Both the position numbers and the translations under genes were made by a program. Below, piece by piece: positions 42,242-51,492 of a stretch of 64,000 nt of DNA. Origin of the DNA: JBALVT01 sp036960305 (lineage in GTDB: Bacteria; Pseudomonadota; Gammaproteobacteria; Pseudomonadales; Halieaceae); the NCBI GenBank assembly GCA_036960305.1, contig JBALWA010000016.1:1-64000 (forward strand). Direction: 5' to 3'. The notes under the pieces are model-generated. The model made no database searches. It had not been told where the DNA came from and worked only from the letters and a program-made list of their open reading frames with translations. How positions within the stretch are numbered: the stretch's first letter is position 1; every line of letters starts with the position of its first letter.

Positions 42242-44407
42242 TTACAGATAATCAATAAAGATGGGGGATGACCAAGCCCTGTGTCGGGCAGGGGCCAGAC
42301 AGTCATCAGAGCGTGACTGCCCTACGCAATAACTCACTGCGGTGCAATTGCCCTGCTCGTCCCTTTCGCAACCAAACGGATCGCCATTAATTGTGTCCGT
42401 GGCCTGTTGAATAGCACGCACATAGTACACGGCTTCTCGACCGTCCTTGGAAAAATCCTCATCACTAAATTCAACAGCGCAGTGCTCCGCCGATGGATCG
42501 CACTGAAAAACCTTCCAGGGATCTTGTACCAGATCTGAGGTGTTTTCCTGAGCCGTTAAGCGCGGCAGAATCTTAATCACTTCAATGGCTTCGATTGGGT
42601 ATCGATTGTCTGAGGGGTTATAGCACTCGCCTCGACAAAGTCGGTCAAGGCGCTCCGCGCCCAGTGCCTGCTCTGCATAGTCCGGGCAGCCAGGTAGCTG
42701 TTGACGGCTACCCATGGCACGAACGCGAAAGGTAGGGAAATCCGTGGTCTTTACTTCACTTCCCATGGGAAAGCTGGCGCCTTGCTGATCGACCATATCG
42801 AACCACAACATTATACGCGGGCCGCTGGTACCGTATACTTCGCGGCGTTGCAGTGCGTCGAACAGGTCGCCACGGTTACGACTGCTGCTATGGGCTGCCA
42901 CCAAACCGCCGGTATAGTAAAATGCATCAGCGCGATCGTTGGCCGACAGTGCGCTGATAAAAGATACTTCTTCGGCTGGCAGTGCTGCTTTCTGTTTTAT
43001 GGATGCCAGCGTCTGACGTAATTCGGGGTCCTTGGTATCGGTTATATAATATCGGTCATATTCCTTATAACCGTTACCACCTCTACCGGTGTGGGTATCG
43101 CTGGACCCGATAATACCCAAGCGGGCACGGGGTTTGGTGGGGCTGCCTGCGCGCTCACCCAGGGTCAAAATATACTGCGCCGAATGCTTTTCCTGATAAT
43201 TGTAGGCGGGCAAGAAGCTCTGCGTTAACTGGTCGCACTGACCCCAGTCTTCCAGGCTGGCATCCGGAATAGTGAGTTTCGCTGGATTGAGCGGACTGCC
43301 ATTGTCAGCCCCGAGGTAACTGACAATGGCCTGATCCGCCCTGGTGCTACAAGCTGCGCTTTCAGGGTCGGCGCAGCGCTCACGAATAATATTTGCCGCC
43401 TGCTGACAGCAGGGAGTGAAGCCGTTCTCCGCTGGCGGGCACTCGGATGTGCCTGAATAGACCGTACTGCCTTCTTTTAAGTCACGATAGATTTCAGAAT
43501 TTCCATGACCGGAATAGACTTCCAGTAAACGCTGATACTTGGGGTTATGTTGTTGTAGCTGTTGGTCAAAATCGGAACCTGTCACATTGGTAGTGCCCCA
43601 GGCCAAACCATGGGGGATAACCAGCGCATCAAAACCCCATTGATCCAGTTTGGTAAACAGTTCCGCGGGGGTTTCAGCTTTTTCGTAACAGTTGTCTGGC
43701 AAAGCAGTGGTATTGACCGCAGGATCACAATCCGGTGTGTCATACAGATTTTGCATGTGGCTGGCATAGCTACCATAGGCCGGCAGGTCACTCGCGCCTA
43801 ATGCCAACAGGCCCAGTCCTCTCAGGGGAGCCGGGAGATTGGCCATCTGCCGATAGACTTTGTCTCCGGACGAAATGGGGCGCCGAGGCAGCAGTTCTTC
43901 CTGCAGGTCACGAAATATGACGTTTTTGTGGCCATAGTGATTGGCAGGTGTGTCACCCAGATGAGACCACTCCCAACCCATAAACGCTACTGTGTCTGGC
44001 TGTTGGTCAGGACCTGCAGCACCGACAGCATTGCATTGGCGAATACTCTCTTTGGTGTCACTCCACTGTTTGGGGGTTAAACCTTCGGCGTGATCATTAA
44101 TGCTCCAGAAATCGACAGCCGAGCAAAATCGGGCGAAATCGCAGGCATCAGCTGGGCTAAAATAGCCGAAGCCTTTCGACATCGGCGTGCCGAACATCGC
44201 CGCATCCATCGAGTAACTGGTGTGAACATGCAGGTCACCGAAGTAAATTTGCTTGCTGCCGTCTTGCGCGGGGGTCAACGGGCGCGCCACTTGTACGGGC
44301 TGACCAATTGCCGGCTCTTCGAAGAACACTGCGGCGCCGACTACCCAAAACACCACCAAAGCAATAAGGAGAGTGGCGAGTAGTCCCAGTAATATTTTTT
44401 TTAGCAT
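42242..44407 (-). CDS. DUF3604 protein, membrane-anchored, 721 aa
   Basis: A membrane helix at residues 4-26 (ILLGLLATLLIALVVFWVVG) is followed by a DUF3604 domain: YFGDLHVHTSYSMDAAMFG (His-x-His metal-binding type signature, near residue 55), then WSINDHAEGL, LLEVYSGHGNSEI, LGIIGSSDTHTGRGG and others that resemble PHP-type metal phosphoesterases. DUF3604 proteins are common in marine bacteria but their reaction is unknown. The ATG at 44407 is preferred over the frame start at 44449 since the helix begins there. It sits between the isomerase-like gene and the dioxygenase gene in one operon. Confidence 0.9.
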   Translation of the reverse strand: MLKKILLGLLATLLIALVVFWVVGAAVFFEEPAIGQPVQVARPLTPAQDGSKQIYFGDLHVHTSYSMDAAMFGTPMSKGFGYFSPADACDFARFCSAVDFWSINDHAEGLTPKQWSDTKESIRQCNAVGAAGPDQQPDTVAFMGWEWSHLGDTPANHYGHKNVIFRDLQEELLPRRPISSGDKVYRQMANLPAPLRGLGLLALGASDLPAYGSYASHMQNLYDTPDCDPAVNTTALPDNCYEKAETPAELFTKLDQWGFDALVIPHGLAWGTTNVTGSDFDQQLQQHNPKYQRLLEVYSGHGNSEIYRDLKEGSTVYSGTSECPPAENGFTPCCQQAANIIRERCADPESAACSTRADQAIVSYLGADNGSPLNPAKLTIPDASLEDWGQCDQLTQSFLPAYNYQEKHSAQYILTLGERAGSPTKPRARLGIIGSSDTHTGRGGNGYKEYDRYYITDTKDPELRQTLASIKQKAALPAEEVSFISALSANDRADAFYYTGGLVAAHSSSRNRGDLFDALQRREVYGTSGPRIMLWFDMVDQQGASFPMGSEVKTTDFPTFRVRAMGSRQQLPGCPDYAEQALGAERLDRLCRGECYNPSDNRYPIEAIEVIKILPRLTAQENTSDLVQDPWKVFQCDPSAEHCAVEFSDEDFSKDGREAVYYVRAIQQATDTINGDPFGCERDEQGNCTAVSYCVGQSRSDDCLAPARHRAWSSPIFIDYL

Positions 44408-44468
44408 AAAGACCCACGTACTGTGAAACCCAGATTGAGTGTTAACCATAGTCTAATCATAAGCCGGG

Positions 44469-45503
44469 TCAAACCTTGGCAAAGCATTGGTTCAGTAATA
44501 GTTGAGTGGCTTTTATGCCCTGCACTTCGGTCAGGCCGTGCCCCTCAAATTCAATACCCACATGGCCTCTATAGCCAGCGTCGCTAGCAATCTGCATCAT
44601 GCGCAAGAAATCTATAGTGGTTTCGTTACCCATAGTGTCAAAGTCATAAGATTTGGCACTTAAGCCTTTCGCCAACGGGGCCAGCTCTGCCACGCCTTTA
44701 TAGCGGTCGTATTCATCAGTGCAATCCCCAGGGGTGCCCTCAATGCAAAAATTGCCAAAATCTGGCAGGGTACCGCAATAGGGGCTATCAACGGCCCGGA
44801 TCACTTCCGCAAGCCATTGTCCGTTAGACGAATAACCGCCGTGATTTTCAACAATAATGTTAACCCCCGCCGCCTCACCGTAGGCGGTTAGTTGGGTTAA
44901 TCCGTCAACCGCGTTGGCCGCAACCTCTTCAGCGCTGCCCTGCCCCGCAGCATTGACCCGAACGGAGTGTGCTCCGAGTTTTTGCGCGATATCGACCCAG
45001 GGATGATGCTTTGTCACTGCTATTTTTCTTGTGCTTTCGTCAGCATCACCGAGATCACCCAGTGCGTCACACATAATGAGGCCTACCTGCACACCCTGTT
45101 GCTGGCACTGAGCCTTGAATGCATCCCAGTAGCCGTCGTCGCCTGACTTGGAAAAATAGAACGTATTGACCAGCTCAATCGTGTCAATGCCAAACTGCTC
45201 CATGGCGATCGTGGGAAAGTCGTCAGGATGAAGTACGCCCTGTAGTAAGGCATCAGGATTCTCCATCAATGTTTGGCCGATATAGGCCCAGCCCTGTTCC
45301 ATCGTGCTACCAAAAAAGCTTTTGTGCAGCGACCACTGCGCCAGTGAAATCTTGAAATTACTTTGTGCCCTGCTCATAGGTTCCCCGGTGTTAGTTGTCG
45401 TTTCTGTGCCAGCACAGCCCGATGTCAATAAGGGCGGAGCCAACGCTACCGCAATACCCGACAGACTTAACTTTTGTAGAAAGGATCGTCTATCAGCATT
45501 CAT
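44469..45503 (-). CDS. Sugar-phosphate isomerase/epimerase-like TIM-barrel protein, exported, 344 aa
   Basis: The start MNADRRSFLQKLSLSG contains a twin-arginine motif (RRSFL) and the signal ends in SGCAG, so the folded protein should be exported and perhaps lipid-anchored. The body is a TIM barrel of the xylose-isomerase-like family, with metal-ligand segments IELVNTFYFSK, NIIVENHGGYSSN and VGIEFEGHGL. Family members act on sugars, myo-inositol derivatives or carry out unrelated lyase steps. The ATG at 45503 is chosen in preference to a TTG at 45524. First gene of the operon with DUF3604 and the dioxygenase. Confidence 0.85.
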   Translation of the reverse strand: MNADRRSFLQKLSLSGIAVALAPPLLTSGCAGTETTTNTGEPMSRAQSNFKISLAQWSLHKSFFGSTMEQGWAYIGQTLMENPDALLQGVLHPDDFPTIAMEQFGIDTIELVNTFYFSKSGDDGYWDAFKAQCQQQGVQVGLIMCDALGDLGDADESTRKIAVTKHHPWVDIAQKLGAHSVRVNAAGQGSAEEVAANAVDGLTQLTAYGEAAGVNIIVENHGGYSSNGQWLAEVIRAVDSPYCGTLPDFGNFCIEGTPGDCTDEYDRYKGVAELAPLAKGLSAKSYDFDTMGNETTIDFLRMMQIASDAGYRGHVGIEFEGHGLTEVQGIKATQLLLNQCFAKV

Positions 45504-45726
45504 AATACCCACCGGTTTCGACAAATTAGATGGTCTAGACTACATTATTCTAGCTTCAAGTTTGCAGAACAAGCTGAACTTAAGCCTAGAAGCAACTCTC
45601 GAAGGAACCATGCCTATAGAAAACACTTAACATCCATCCTCGGGCCAGGAGTCATTTCCGCAAAACTTGGACTTTCCCTGATTACCGGGCAATAATATAG
45701 CTATAACTAGCTTATAGGATATTTCG

Positions 45727-46515
45727 ATGACTGTCATTAAGGGAAAAGTCTGTCTCATTGTCGGCGCTTCTTCAGGCATTGGCCGGGCGCTGGCCCTTCA
45801 ACTCGCCCGCCGGGGAGCCATCCTCGCGTTGACCGCCAGGCGAGAGGATCGCCTGTTAGCGCTGAAGGCAGAAATCGAGGCCCTGGGCGGCCAATGCGAA
45901 ATAAGGACCGCAGATGCCACCAACAGCCAGGAATCAGCCGCGGTTGTGGGCAAGTTCGTGGATATCTTCAAGCGGGTCGATATCGCCATTCTCAATGCCG
46001 GCGGCGCTCCCGCCGTCGACATGCGCGAGATAGGTGCTGAGGACGTGAATCACTACATGCGGACTAACTACGACGTCACCGTAAACTATCTCTTCCCGGT
46101 TCTTGAGGTCATGAAGCGACAGCGCGACGGCTTCGTCCTGCATACCAATTCATTGGCGGGCTTTCTCGGCATTCCACTACAAGGACCCTATAGTGCTGCC
46201 AAAGGCGCTACCCGCTTATTGCTTGATACCTGCCGCCTGGAGTTTGAGGAATACGGCATAAAGTTTTGCAATGTCTACCCGGGGTTTGTGGCCACTGAGG
46301 CAACCCAGGGAGATGGCATGCCAGCGCCATTGGAGATTTCTGAAGATCAAGCCGCAACCCATTTAATCTACGCGCTCGAGAAAGAGAAGAAAGACTATAT
46401 GTTCCCCTGGCCGATGCGCTGGCTGGTGCGGTTGGCGCTGTTGCTGCCAGGTTTTATTGTGCGGATGATTCTCAGGCAGGATGTTCCAAGTCGTGCAGAT
46501 ACCGGCACAAGGTGA
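45727..46515 (+). CDS. Short-chain dehydrogenase/reductase, 262 aa
   Basis: A cytoplasmic NAD(P)-dependent oxidoreductase of the classical type. The cofactor motif is G13-A-S-S-G17-I-G19, the Asn of the NAG motif is in ILNAGGAP, and the catalytic residues Ser142, Tyr155 and Lys159 are all present (NSLAG and YSAAK). The end (WLVRLALLLPGFIVRMILR) is hydrophobic, as in membrane-associated SDRs of the DHRS7 branch. The substrate is not known. A fair ribosome-binding site (AGGAT) lies nine bases upstream. Confidence 0.92.
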   Translation: MTVIKGKVCLIVGASSGIGRALALQLARRGAILALTARREDRLLALKAEIEALGGQCEIRTADATNSQESAAVVGKFVDIFKRVDIAILNAGGAPAVDMREIGAEDVNHYMRTNYDVTVNYLFPVLEVMKRQRDGFVLHTNSLAGFLGIPLQGPYSAAKGATRLLLDTCRLEFEEYGIKFCNVYPGFVATEATQGDGMPAPLEISEDQAATHLIYALEKEKKDYMFPWPMRWLVRLALLLPGFIVRMILRQDVPSRADTGTR

Positions 46516-46546
46516 AGAGCGTTGCTACCACTCTTTGATACCGGTA

Positions 46547-46634
46547 TTACTCGCAATCGTGCTCCCCCAGACTAAACACCCGCGCCGCGTTCTGGCCCAG
46601 AAAGAGCGCTCGAGTATCGCCTGCGCATCCTTTT
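46547..46634 (-). pseudogene. C-terminal remnant of an amidohydrolase
   Basis: Minus-strand codons up to the stop at 46547-46549 read LFLGQNAARVFSLGEHD, and just before this, in another frame, VKKDAQAILER. The combination DAQAILERxLFLGQNAARVF is the usual C-terminus of amidohydrolase-superfamily enzymes (metal-dependent TIM-barrel hydrolases). The body of the gene is gone and the rest is frameshifted. It starts at the very end of the SGNH hydrolase gene, so that boundary is a deletion junction. Confidence 0.5.
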
Positions 46635-47387
46635 TTACTCAGCCATCAACTGCTGCACCATGGGCTCTATCGCCGTCGCCCACACGGTGTACTGATCGGC
46701 ATTGGGGTGTAGCAAGTCACTCATGACTGACCGTTGCAAGATTCTGTTCTCATCCAGAAACTCGCCATTGATGTTCAACCAATGCACGCGTTGGCCATCG
46801 GCAAAGCCCTTGATGATTTCGTTGGTCCCCATAGTTAACTGCCTGTAAGGATTACTGTCATCCTTTCCTCTAGGAAAAATAGCCAGGAGAAGCACTTTGG
46901 TGCTCGGCAAGCGAAGCGCCAACTCATCAAGAATTGCCTTGATGCCGTCGGCCGTTTCCTGGGAAGGCTCCATACGATGCCCCGCGTTATTGGTGCCAAT
47001 CATCAGAACCAACAAACTGGGGTCAATACCCTCTACCTCTCCGTTCTGTAATCGCCAGAGAACATTCTCTGTCTTATCGCCCGAATAGCCCAGATTGAGT
47101 GCATTGCGATCTCTATAGAACCTGTCCCATGCCGCCTTTCCCCTCTTCTCCCAGGAATGGGTGATTGAGTCGCCCAGGAATACCAGTTGCACGTTCCCCA
47201 GTGCCTGCTTCTCTTTGAGCTTTTGCTGGTGACGACTGATCCACCAATCATCCTGCCGCGAGACAGGCTCGATGGACATGCCTTCCCGGTACTCCGCTGT
47301 CGCGTGAGGAGCGAATTGACAGGCGCCCATCAACATAAGGAAAACCGTGATTAGCATCACTCTCAATGTCTGCGTGACTCCTTTCAT
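46635..47387 (-). CDS. SGNH/GDSL hydrolase, lipoprotein, 250 aa
   Basis: An esterase-type hydrolase of the platelet-activating-factor acetylhydrolase-like branch. Block I is FLGDSITHSW (catalytic Ser), block III is MIGTNNAGH (oxyanion hole Asn), and block V is SDLLHPNA (Asp-x-x-His). The signal is MLMGACQF, so the protein is a lipoprotein in the periplasm. It may deacylate sugar or lipid substrates. AAGAGAAG lies before the ATG. An amidohydrolase remnant sits directly downstream. Confidence 0.9.
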   Translation of the reverse strand: MKGVTQTLRVMLITVFLMLMGACQFAPHATAEYREGMSIEPVSRQDDWWISRHQQKLKEKQALGNVQLVFLGDSITHSWEKRGKAAWDRFYRDRNALNLGYSGDKTENVLWRLQNGEVEGIDPSLLVLMIGTNNAGHRMEPSQETADGIKAILDELALRLPSTKVLLLAIFPRGKDDSNPYRQLTMGTNEIIKGFADGQRVHWLNINGEFLDENRILQRSVMSDLLHPNADQYTVWATAIEPMVQQLMAE

Positions 47388-47629
47388 TAGCTTCTCTTTT
47401 TTAAGTCATTGTAGATTCGGTTACCGTGCTTGAACATTGTCTTTCATTATTATGTCCGAAAATACGCCGTGACCAGTGTCAACCTTAAGTGTCTAACGTA
47501 GCTTTTACTAGGTAAAGCTATTCTTGTAGGCGAAACACTCATTGCCTCGATACAGCAACTATACTGAACTGGAAACCAGTCTTATGATTCAAGGAATCAT
47601 GCTCTATAGCAAATCAAATCAAGCGGCAC

Positions 47630-48367
47630 ATGACGCTAGCATGCAGCCTTTTACTCTTCTTATTTGCCTGTGGGGTACAAGCTGCGGGTGAACCAGCCAT
47701 TGTTCCTGCACCCGCATCCAGGCCAACAGCACCACAGGACTTTTCTATGGTGTCCAGACATTGCGCCAGCTACTTCCCTCAGAAGTCTTTTCCACTACCG
47801 TAGAATCTGTTCCGTGGACTCTGCCCCATGTCACCATCGTCGACGAACCCCGATTCAGCTGGCGTGGCCTTCACCTGGATGTGGGCAGGCACTTCATGCC
47901 TGTCGACTTCATCAAGAAATATGTGGACCTGCTCGCACTACACAAAATGAATCGCTTCCACTGGCACCTCACAGAGGACCAGGGGTGGCGTATCGAAATC
48001 AAGAAATACCCGAAATTAACTGAGGTTGGCGCATGGCGGGACGAAACCATGATCGGACACTACAACGATCGCCCTTGGTGGATACCTGCCCCTGGAGAAA
48101 GTCTACCACTACAACCCGGTACCGGCTGAACTAAACAAACAGCAGGCGAAGCATATACTGGGCGCCCAGGGCCAGCTGTGGAGCGAATACATGCAAACGC
48201 CCATGCACGTGGAATACATGGCCTTCCCTCTAGTGTCTGCGCTGGCCGAAGTCGTATGGCTGAACCAGCCTGAGGAGCAGCGCGACTACGACCAGTTCCT
48301 GCAGCGATTGGAAATACACAAACGCCGCCTGGACCAGATGAACGTGAACTACCACCCCCTGGATTAA
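47630..48367 (+). pseudogene. GH20 beta-N-acetylhexosaminidase with two internal deletions
   Basis: The signal peptide (MTLACSLLLFLFACG) and the first few residues remain, then the frame jumps into LFYGVQTLRQLLPSEVFS, continues through SWRGLHLDVGRHFMPVDFIK and NRFHWHLTEDQGWRIEI to TEVGAWRDETMIGHYN, then breaks again and resumes in another frame at YLPLEKVYHYNP up to RRLDQMNVNYHPLD. About 320 residues are lost in total, including the catalytic Asp-Glu pair. The intact relative at 49752-51455 lies 1.4 kb downstream. The two are not identical, so this is an old duplication or a separate gene that decayed. Confidence 0.85.
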
Positions 48368-48394
48368 ACGCGTGGCAGTCTCATTAACGGAGCC

Positions 48395-49387
48395 CTAATC
48401 ACCCGGGGGCTCCACTAATAGCGGTGCAACCTTATTGGCATAGAGTTCCAGACTCTCCCACCCCACATCTATTGGCATACCACCGCACAGGGGCGACAGA
48501 TTGAGCGACCCCTTGCTTGCGATTTTATCGGCAGCCTCCTGCGGTGAGAGAATGGCATACTTGCCTTCAGCTCGGAGGTCTTCCAGCGTATGGGCCGAGG
48601 ATTCAGCATAAGCCCTGCGGCTTTTGTGTTTCCACTGCGCGTACGACTCGGCATCGTAAAGCAGGTACTTACCCACTTCCGCCCAGGCCTTGTCCGGGTC
48701 TTCGGCAATCAGGGTCAAGCTGGGCTCCCGGGGAAAGATCACAAACCCCCCATCGAACCCGTGCTCTTCGCACGCCTCCTCATACATATCCTTCAGAGCG
48801 GGATCATCAATCGCAGGGGCAAAGTAGAGTTTATAACGTGCAGCTCGGCGCGCTGCCGCCCGACTGTTTCCCCCGACAAATAGGAAGGACCGGCTGGCAC
48901 GTTCAGGAATCGGCTTGAGTTTCACCGGAGTGCCTTGATAGTCGAATTCATCCCCACTGAGAGCCCGCAACAAGACGTCCAGTTTCTCGTCAAAAATCGC
49001 TCCCCGTTGCGCCCAGGGCACACCGAAGGTGCGATATTCCAGCTCCCGGTAACCCAGCCCCAGAGTCACTGAGAAGCGGCCATTCGAGACCAGATCCAGC
49101 ACGGCAATGTCTTCCGCCACCCGTATGGGATTATGCAACGGCAACTGCAGCGCACTGACACTGATAGCCAAGCGACTGCTGACGGTGACTGCAGACATGG
49201 CCATCATCAGAGGAGAACTGAGGAAGCCATGTTCTGTATTGTGATGCTCGGAAAAACCGACCACCGAAACAGTTTGCTGGTCAGCCCAGCGCACCATGTC
49301 GATACAGGCGCGATAACGATCACCCATGGAATCGGGACAGAACGGCGCTCGCCTGAGATCGAACTGCAGAACGATGAGTGGGTTCAT
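48395..49387 (-). CDS. LLM-class flavin-dependent oxidoreductase, 330 aa
   Basis: A luciferase-like flavin-dependent enzyme with the barrel start MNPLIVLQFDLRRAPF, the flavin region VSVVGFSEHHNTEHGFLSSP, then VAEDIAVLDLVSNGRFSVTL and GLGYRELEYRTFGVPWAQRG. The EHH motif is typical of this branch. Its substrate is unknown. The ATG at 49387 with GGGGA upstream is preferred over a TTG at 49423. It is convergent with the decayed GH20 gene and divergent from the intact GH20 gene. Confidence 0.88.
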   Translation of the reverse strand: MNPLIVLQFDLRRAPFCPDSMGDRYRACIDMVRWADQQTVSVVGFSEHHNTEHGFLSSPLMMAMSAVTVSSRLAISVSALQLPLHNPIRVAEDIAVLDLVSNGRFSVTLGLGYRELEYRTFGVPWAQRGAIFDEKLDVLLRALSGDEFDYQGTPVKLKPIPERASRSFLFVGGNSRAAARRAARYKLYFAPAIDDPALKDMYEEACEEHGFDGGFVIFPREPSLTLIAEDPDKAWAEVGKYLLYDAESYAQWKHKSRRAYAESSAHTLEDLRAEGKYAILSPQEAADKIASKGSLNLSPLCGGMPIDVGWESLELYANKVAPLLVEPPGD

Positions 49388-49751
49388 AGATTTTTCCCCA
49401 GGGAAGTAATCACGTTTGCTCAATCCTTTCTTTGGCTTTCATTAATAATTATCCTCTAGCAAGCAATCTCTGATCCGAGTGACATTTTGGAGTCAATGAG
49501 GAGAAATTACCATAGACGGTGAAATCACTAAGAAATACATCTGCCACTTTCGGACTGATAATGGGGATCCAAGTCTCCTCCCGGCACTCACCGGTGATCA
49601 TAACAATGGTTTGCAATACGGAGTGACCCTTGGTTACAATTTTTGGGGTCTATAGTTTCGTGAGGCATTTCCATCGTTAATGACTTTGCCGGGGGCAACT
49701 AACTCGCAAGTTGGATCGATGGCCGCAATTCAACTAAAAGGGCCAATTTTC
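49388..49751. other. Intergenic region with a possible gene remnant
   Basis: This region holds the promoter of the intact GH20 gene and of the oxidoreductase. It also contains a short plus-strand fragment (49500-49655) that looks like the end of an outer-membrane protein, listed separately. Confidence 0.35.
49500..49655 (+). pseudogene. C-terminal remnant of an outer-membrane barrel protein (tentative)
   Basis: The frame up to the stop at 49653-49655 reads FRTDNGDPSLLPALTGDHNN and ends GLQYGVTLGYNFWGL, alternating polar and hydrophobic residues like the last strands of a barrel. No start signal or longer open frame is present and a stop lies just upstream, so it would be a remnant. The assignment rests on sequence pattern only. 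Confidence 0.3.
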
Positions 49752-51455
49752 ATGTTAAAGATCTTTTTGAACACTGTCGCATCTCTCGCATTAGTCGCGG
49801 GCTCCTCCACTTTTTCCTTGGCGGAGCGACTATCTACTGATCCAATGTTGATTCCCGCTCCAACGACGTTGCAGATACTGGACGGTAGTTACGTGTTAAG
49901 CGATGACATCGCCGTTAGTGTAGCCCCTGAATTTTTGCAGGGGATAGAAGCCGTGCGACTGCTGCTCGGCCCTTCCACTGGCTTCAAGTTTTCCACTGCA
50001 ACGCCTGATCGCGCAGGTGTTCGGATCTCCTATGAGGCAGGTCTTCACGCGGAAGGTTATCGACTAAGAGTCGATGACAATGGTATCGATATCACCGCTG
50101 CCTCTGATGCAGGTGCATTCTTTGCGCTACAGACCCTGCGGCAACTACTTCCGCCGGAAATCTACTCAAGCAATGTTACCGACCTGAATTGGGAAATTCC
50201 GGCTATCTATATCGAAGACGAACCCCGCCTTTCCTGGCGAGGTCTACACCTGGACGTGGGCCGCCACTTTATGCCGGTAGCGTTCGTCAAAAAGTATATC
50301 GACCTGCTGGCTGTCCACAAAATGAATCGTTTCCACTGGCATCTGACGGAAGACCAGGGCTGGCGTATAGAAATCAAACGCTACCCCAAACTAACCAGTG
50401 TGGGATCAGTGCGCGCCCAAACAGTGGTGGGGAACGCCATGTTTGCGAATAAGGACGAAAAAGTTTTCGATAATACGCCGCACGGCGGGTTCTATACGCA
50501 GAAAGAAGTAAAGGAGGTGGTTGCATACGCCGCCGCCCGCCACGTGATGGTTGTTCCCGAGATCGAGTTTCCCGGTCACGCCCAGGCGGCTATAGCTGCC
50601 TACCCGGAACTGGGCAACACCGGCAAGCAATTCAAGGTCCGGGAAGACTGGGGCATCAGTAAAAACACCATCAAGCCCTCAGACGAAACACTGGAATTCT
50701 ATCGCAATGTTCTGACGGAGGTGATGGCTTTGTTTCCCTCCCCGTTTATTCACATTGGCGGCGACGAAGCACCGAAAGACCAGTGGGAAGAGAGCCCCTA
50801 CGCCCAGCAGCGCATAGCAGAACTTGGCCTCGCCAACGCTCACGAACTACAGAGCTGGCTAATCCAACAAATAGACGACTTTCTCAATGAAAACGGTCGC
50901 CGCCTGATTGGTTGGGACGAAATCATGCAGGGCGGACTGAGCAGCAACGCCACCGTAATGAGTTGGCGCGGCATGAAGCCCGGCCTGCGTGCGGCAGAAG
51001 CCGGGCACGATGTAATCATGGCACCCACCCGCTGGACCTACTTCGACTACTATCAGGCAGATTCGGCCAGTGAACCCATGGCCCTGGGGTCCTACGTCCC
51101 GTTACGGGAAGTTTACGCCTTCGAGCCCGCTCCGGCAGAGTTACCCGCTGACATTCGCCAACGTATCCTCGGTGCACAGGGCCAACTGTGGACCGAATTT
51201 ATGAAAACGTCTGATCAAGTGGAGTATATGGCCTATCCTCGCGCCGTGGCACTATCAGAGGTTGTATGGAGCCCCCGAGACCAACGTGACTATAAGAATT
51301 TCCTTGAACGCTTGTCTGTGCATTTGGCCAGATTGGATACGCTGGAGGTGAACTACCGCCCGCTCGGTAACGATGAACTCGACTTCTGGGAAAACATCAA
51401 ACAGTCTCTGCTTAAGAATGCCATGGATCTCTATTTTTGGTATAGCGACCTGTAG
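49752..51455 (+). CDS. Beta-N-acetylhexosaminidase (GH20), 567 aa
   Basis: A glycoside hydrolase that removes terminal N-acetylglucosamine or -galactosamine, exported to the periplasm or outside (signal peptide MLKIFLNTVASLALVAGSST). The N-terminal GH20b-type domain (residues about 35-150) precedes the TIM-barrel catalytic domain, with RGLHLDVGRHFMP, NRFHWHLTEDQGWRIEI and the catalytic pair Asp338-Glu339 in HIGGDEAPKDQW. The start at 49752 is chosen for the signal peptide instead of the frame start at 49680. A use in chitin or peptidoglycan recycling is plausible. The decayed relative at 47630 lies just upstream. Confidence 0.95.
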   Translation: MLKIFLNTVASLALVAGSSTFSLAERLSTDPMLIPAPTTLQILDGSYVLSDDIAVSVAPEFLQGIEAVRLLLGPSTGFKFSTATPDRAGVRISYEAGLHAEGYRLRVDDNGIDITAASDAGAFFALQTLRQLLPPEIYSSNVTDLNWEIPAIYIEDEPRLSWRGLHLDVGRHFMPVAFVKKYIDLLAVHKMNRFHWHLTEDQGWRIEIKRYPKLTSVGSVRAQTVVGNAMFANKDEKVFDNTPHGGFYTQKEVKEVVAYAAARHVMVVPEIEFPGHAQAAIAAYPELGNTGKQFKVREDWGISKNTIKPSDETLEFYRNVLTEVMALFPSPFIHIGGDEAPKDQWEESPYAQQRIAELGLANAHELQSWLIQQIDDFLNENGRRLIGWDEIMQGGLSSNATVMSWRGMKPGLRAAEAGHDVIMAPTRWTYFDYYQADSASEPMALGSYVPLREVYAFEPAPAELPADIRQRILGAQGQLWTEFMKTSDQVEYMAYPRAVALSEVVWSPRDQRDYKNFLERLSVHLARLDTLEVNYRPLGNDELDFWENIKQSLLKNAMDLYFWYSDL

Positions 51456-51492
51456 TCCTTAATCACAATTGCAGCTGCAAACTGATCCACCA

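Noticed and set aside
40425..49387. Bacterial luciferase (bioluminescence) genes
   Set aside because: The two luciferase-like proteins belong to the broad LLM oxidoreductase class; no luxAB pair, luxCDE or regulator is present.
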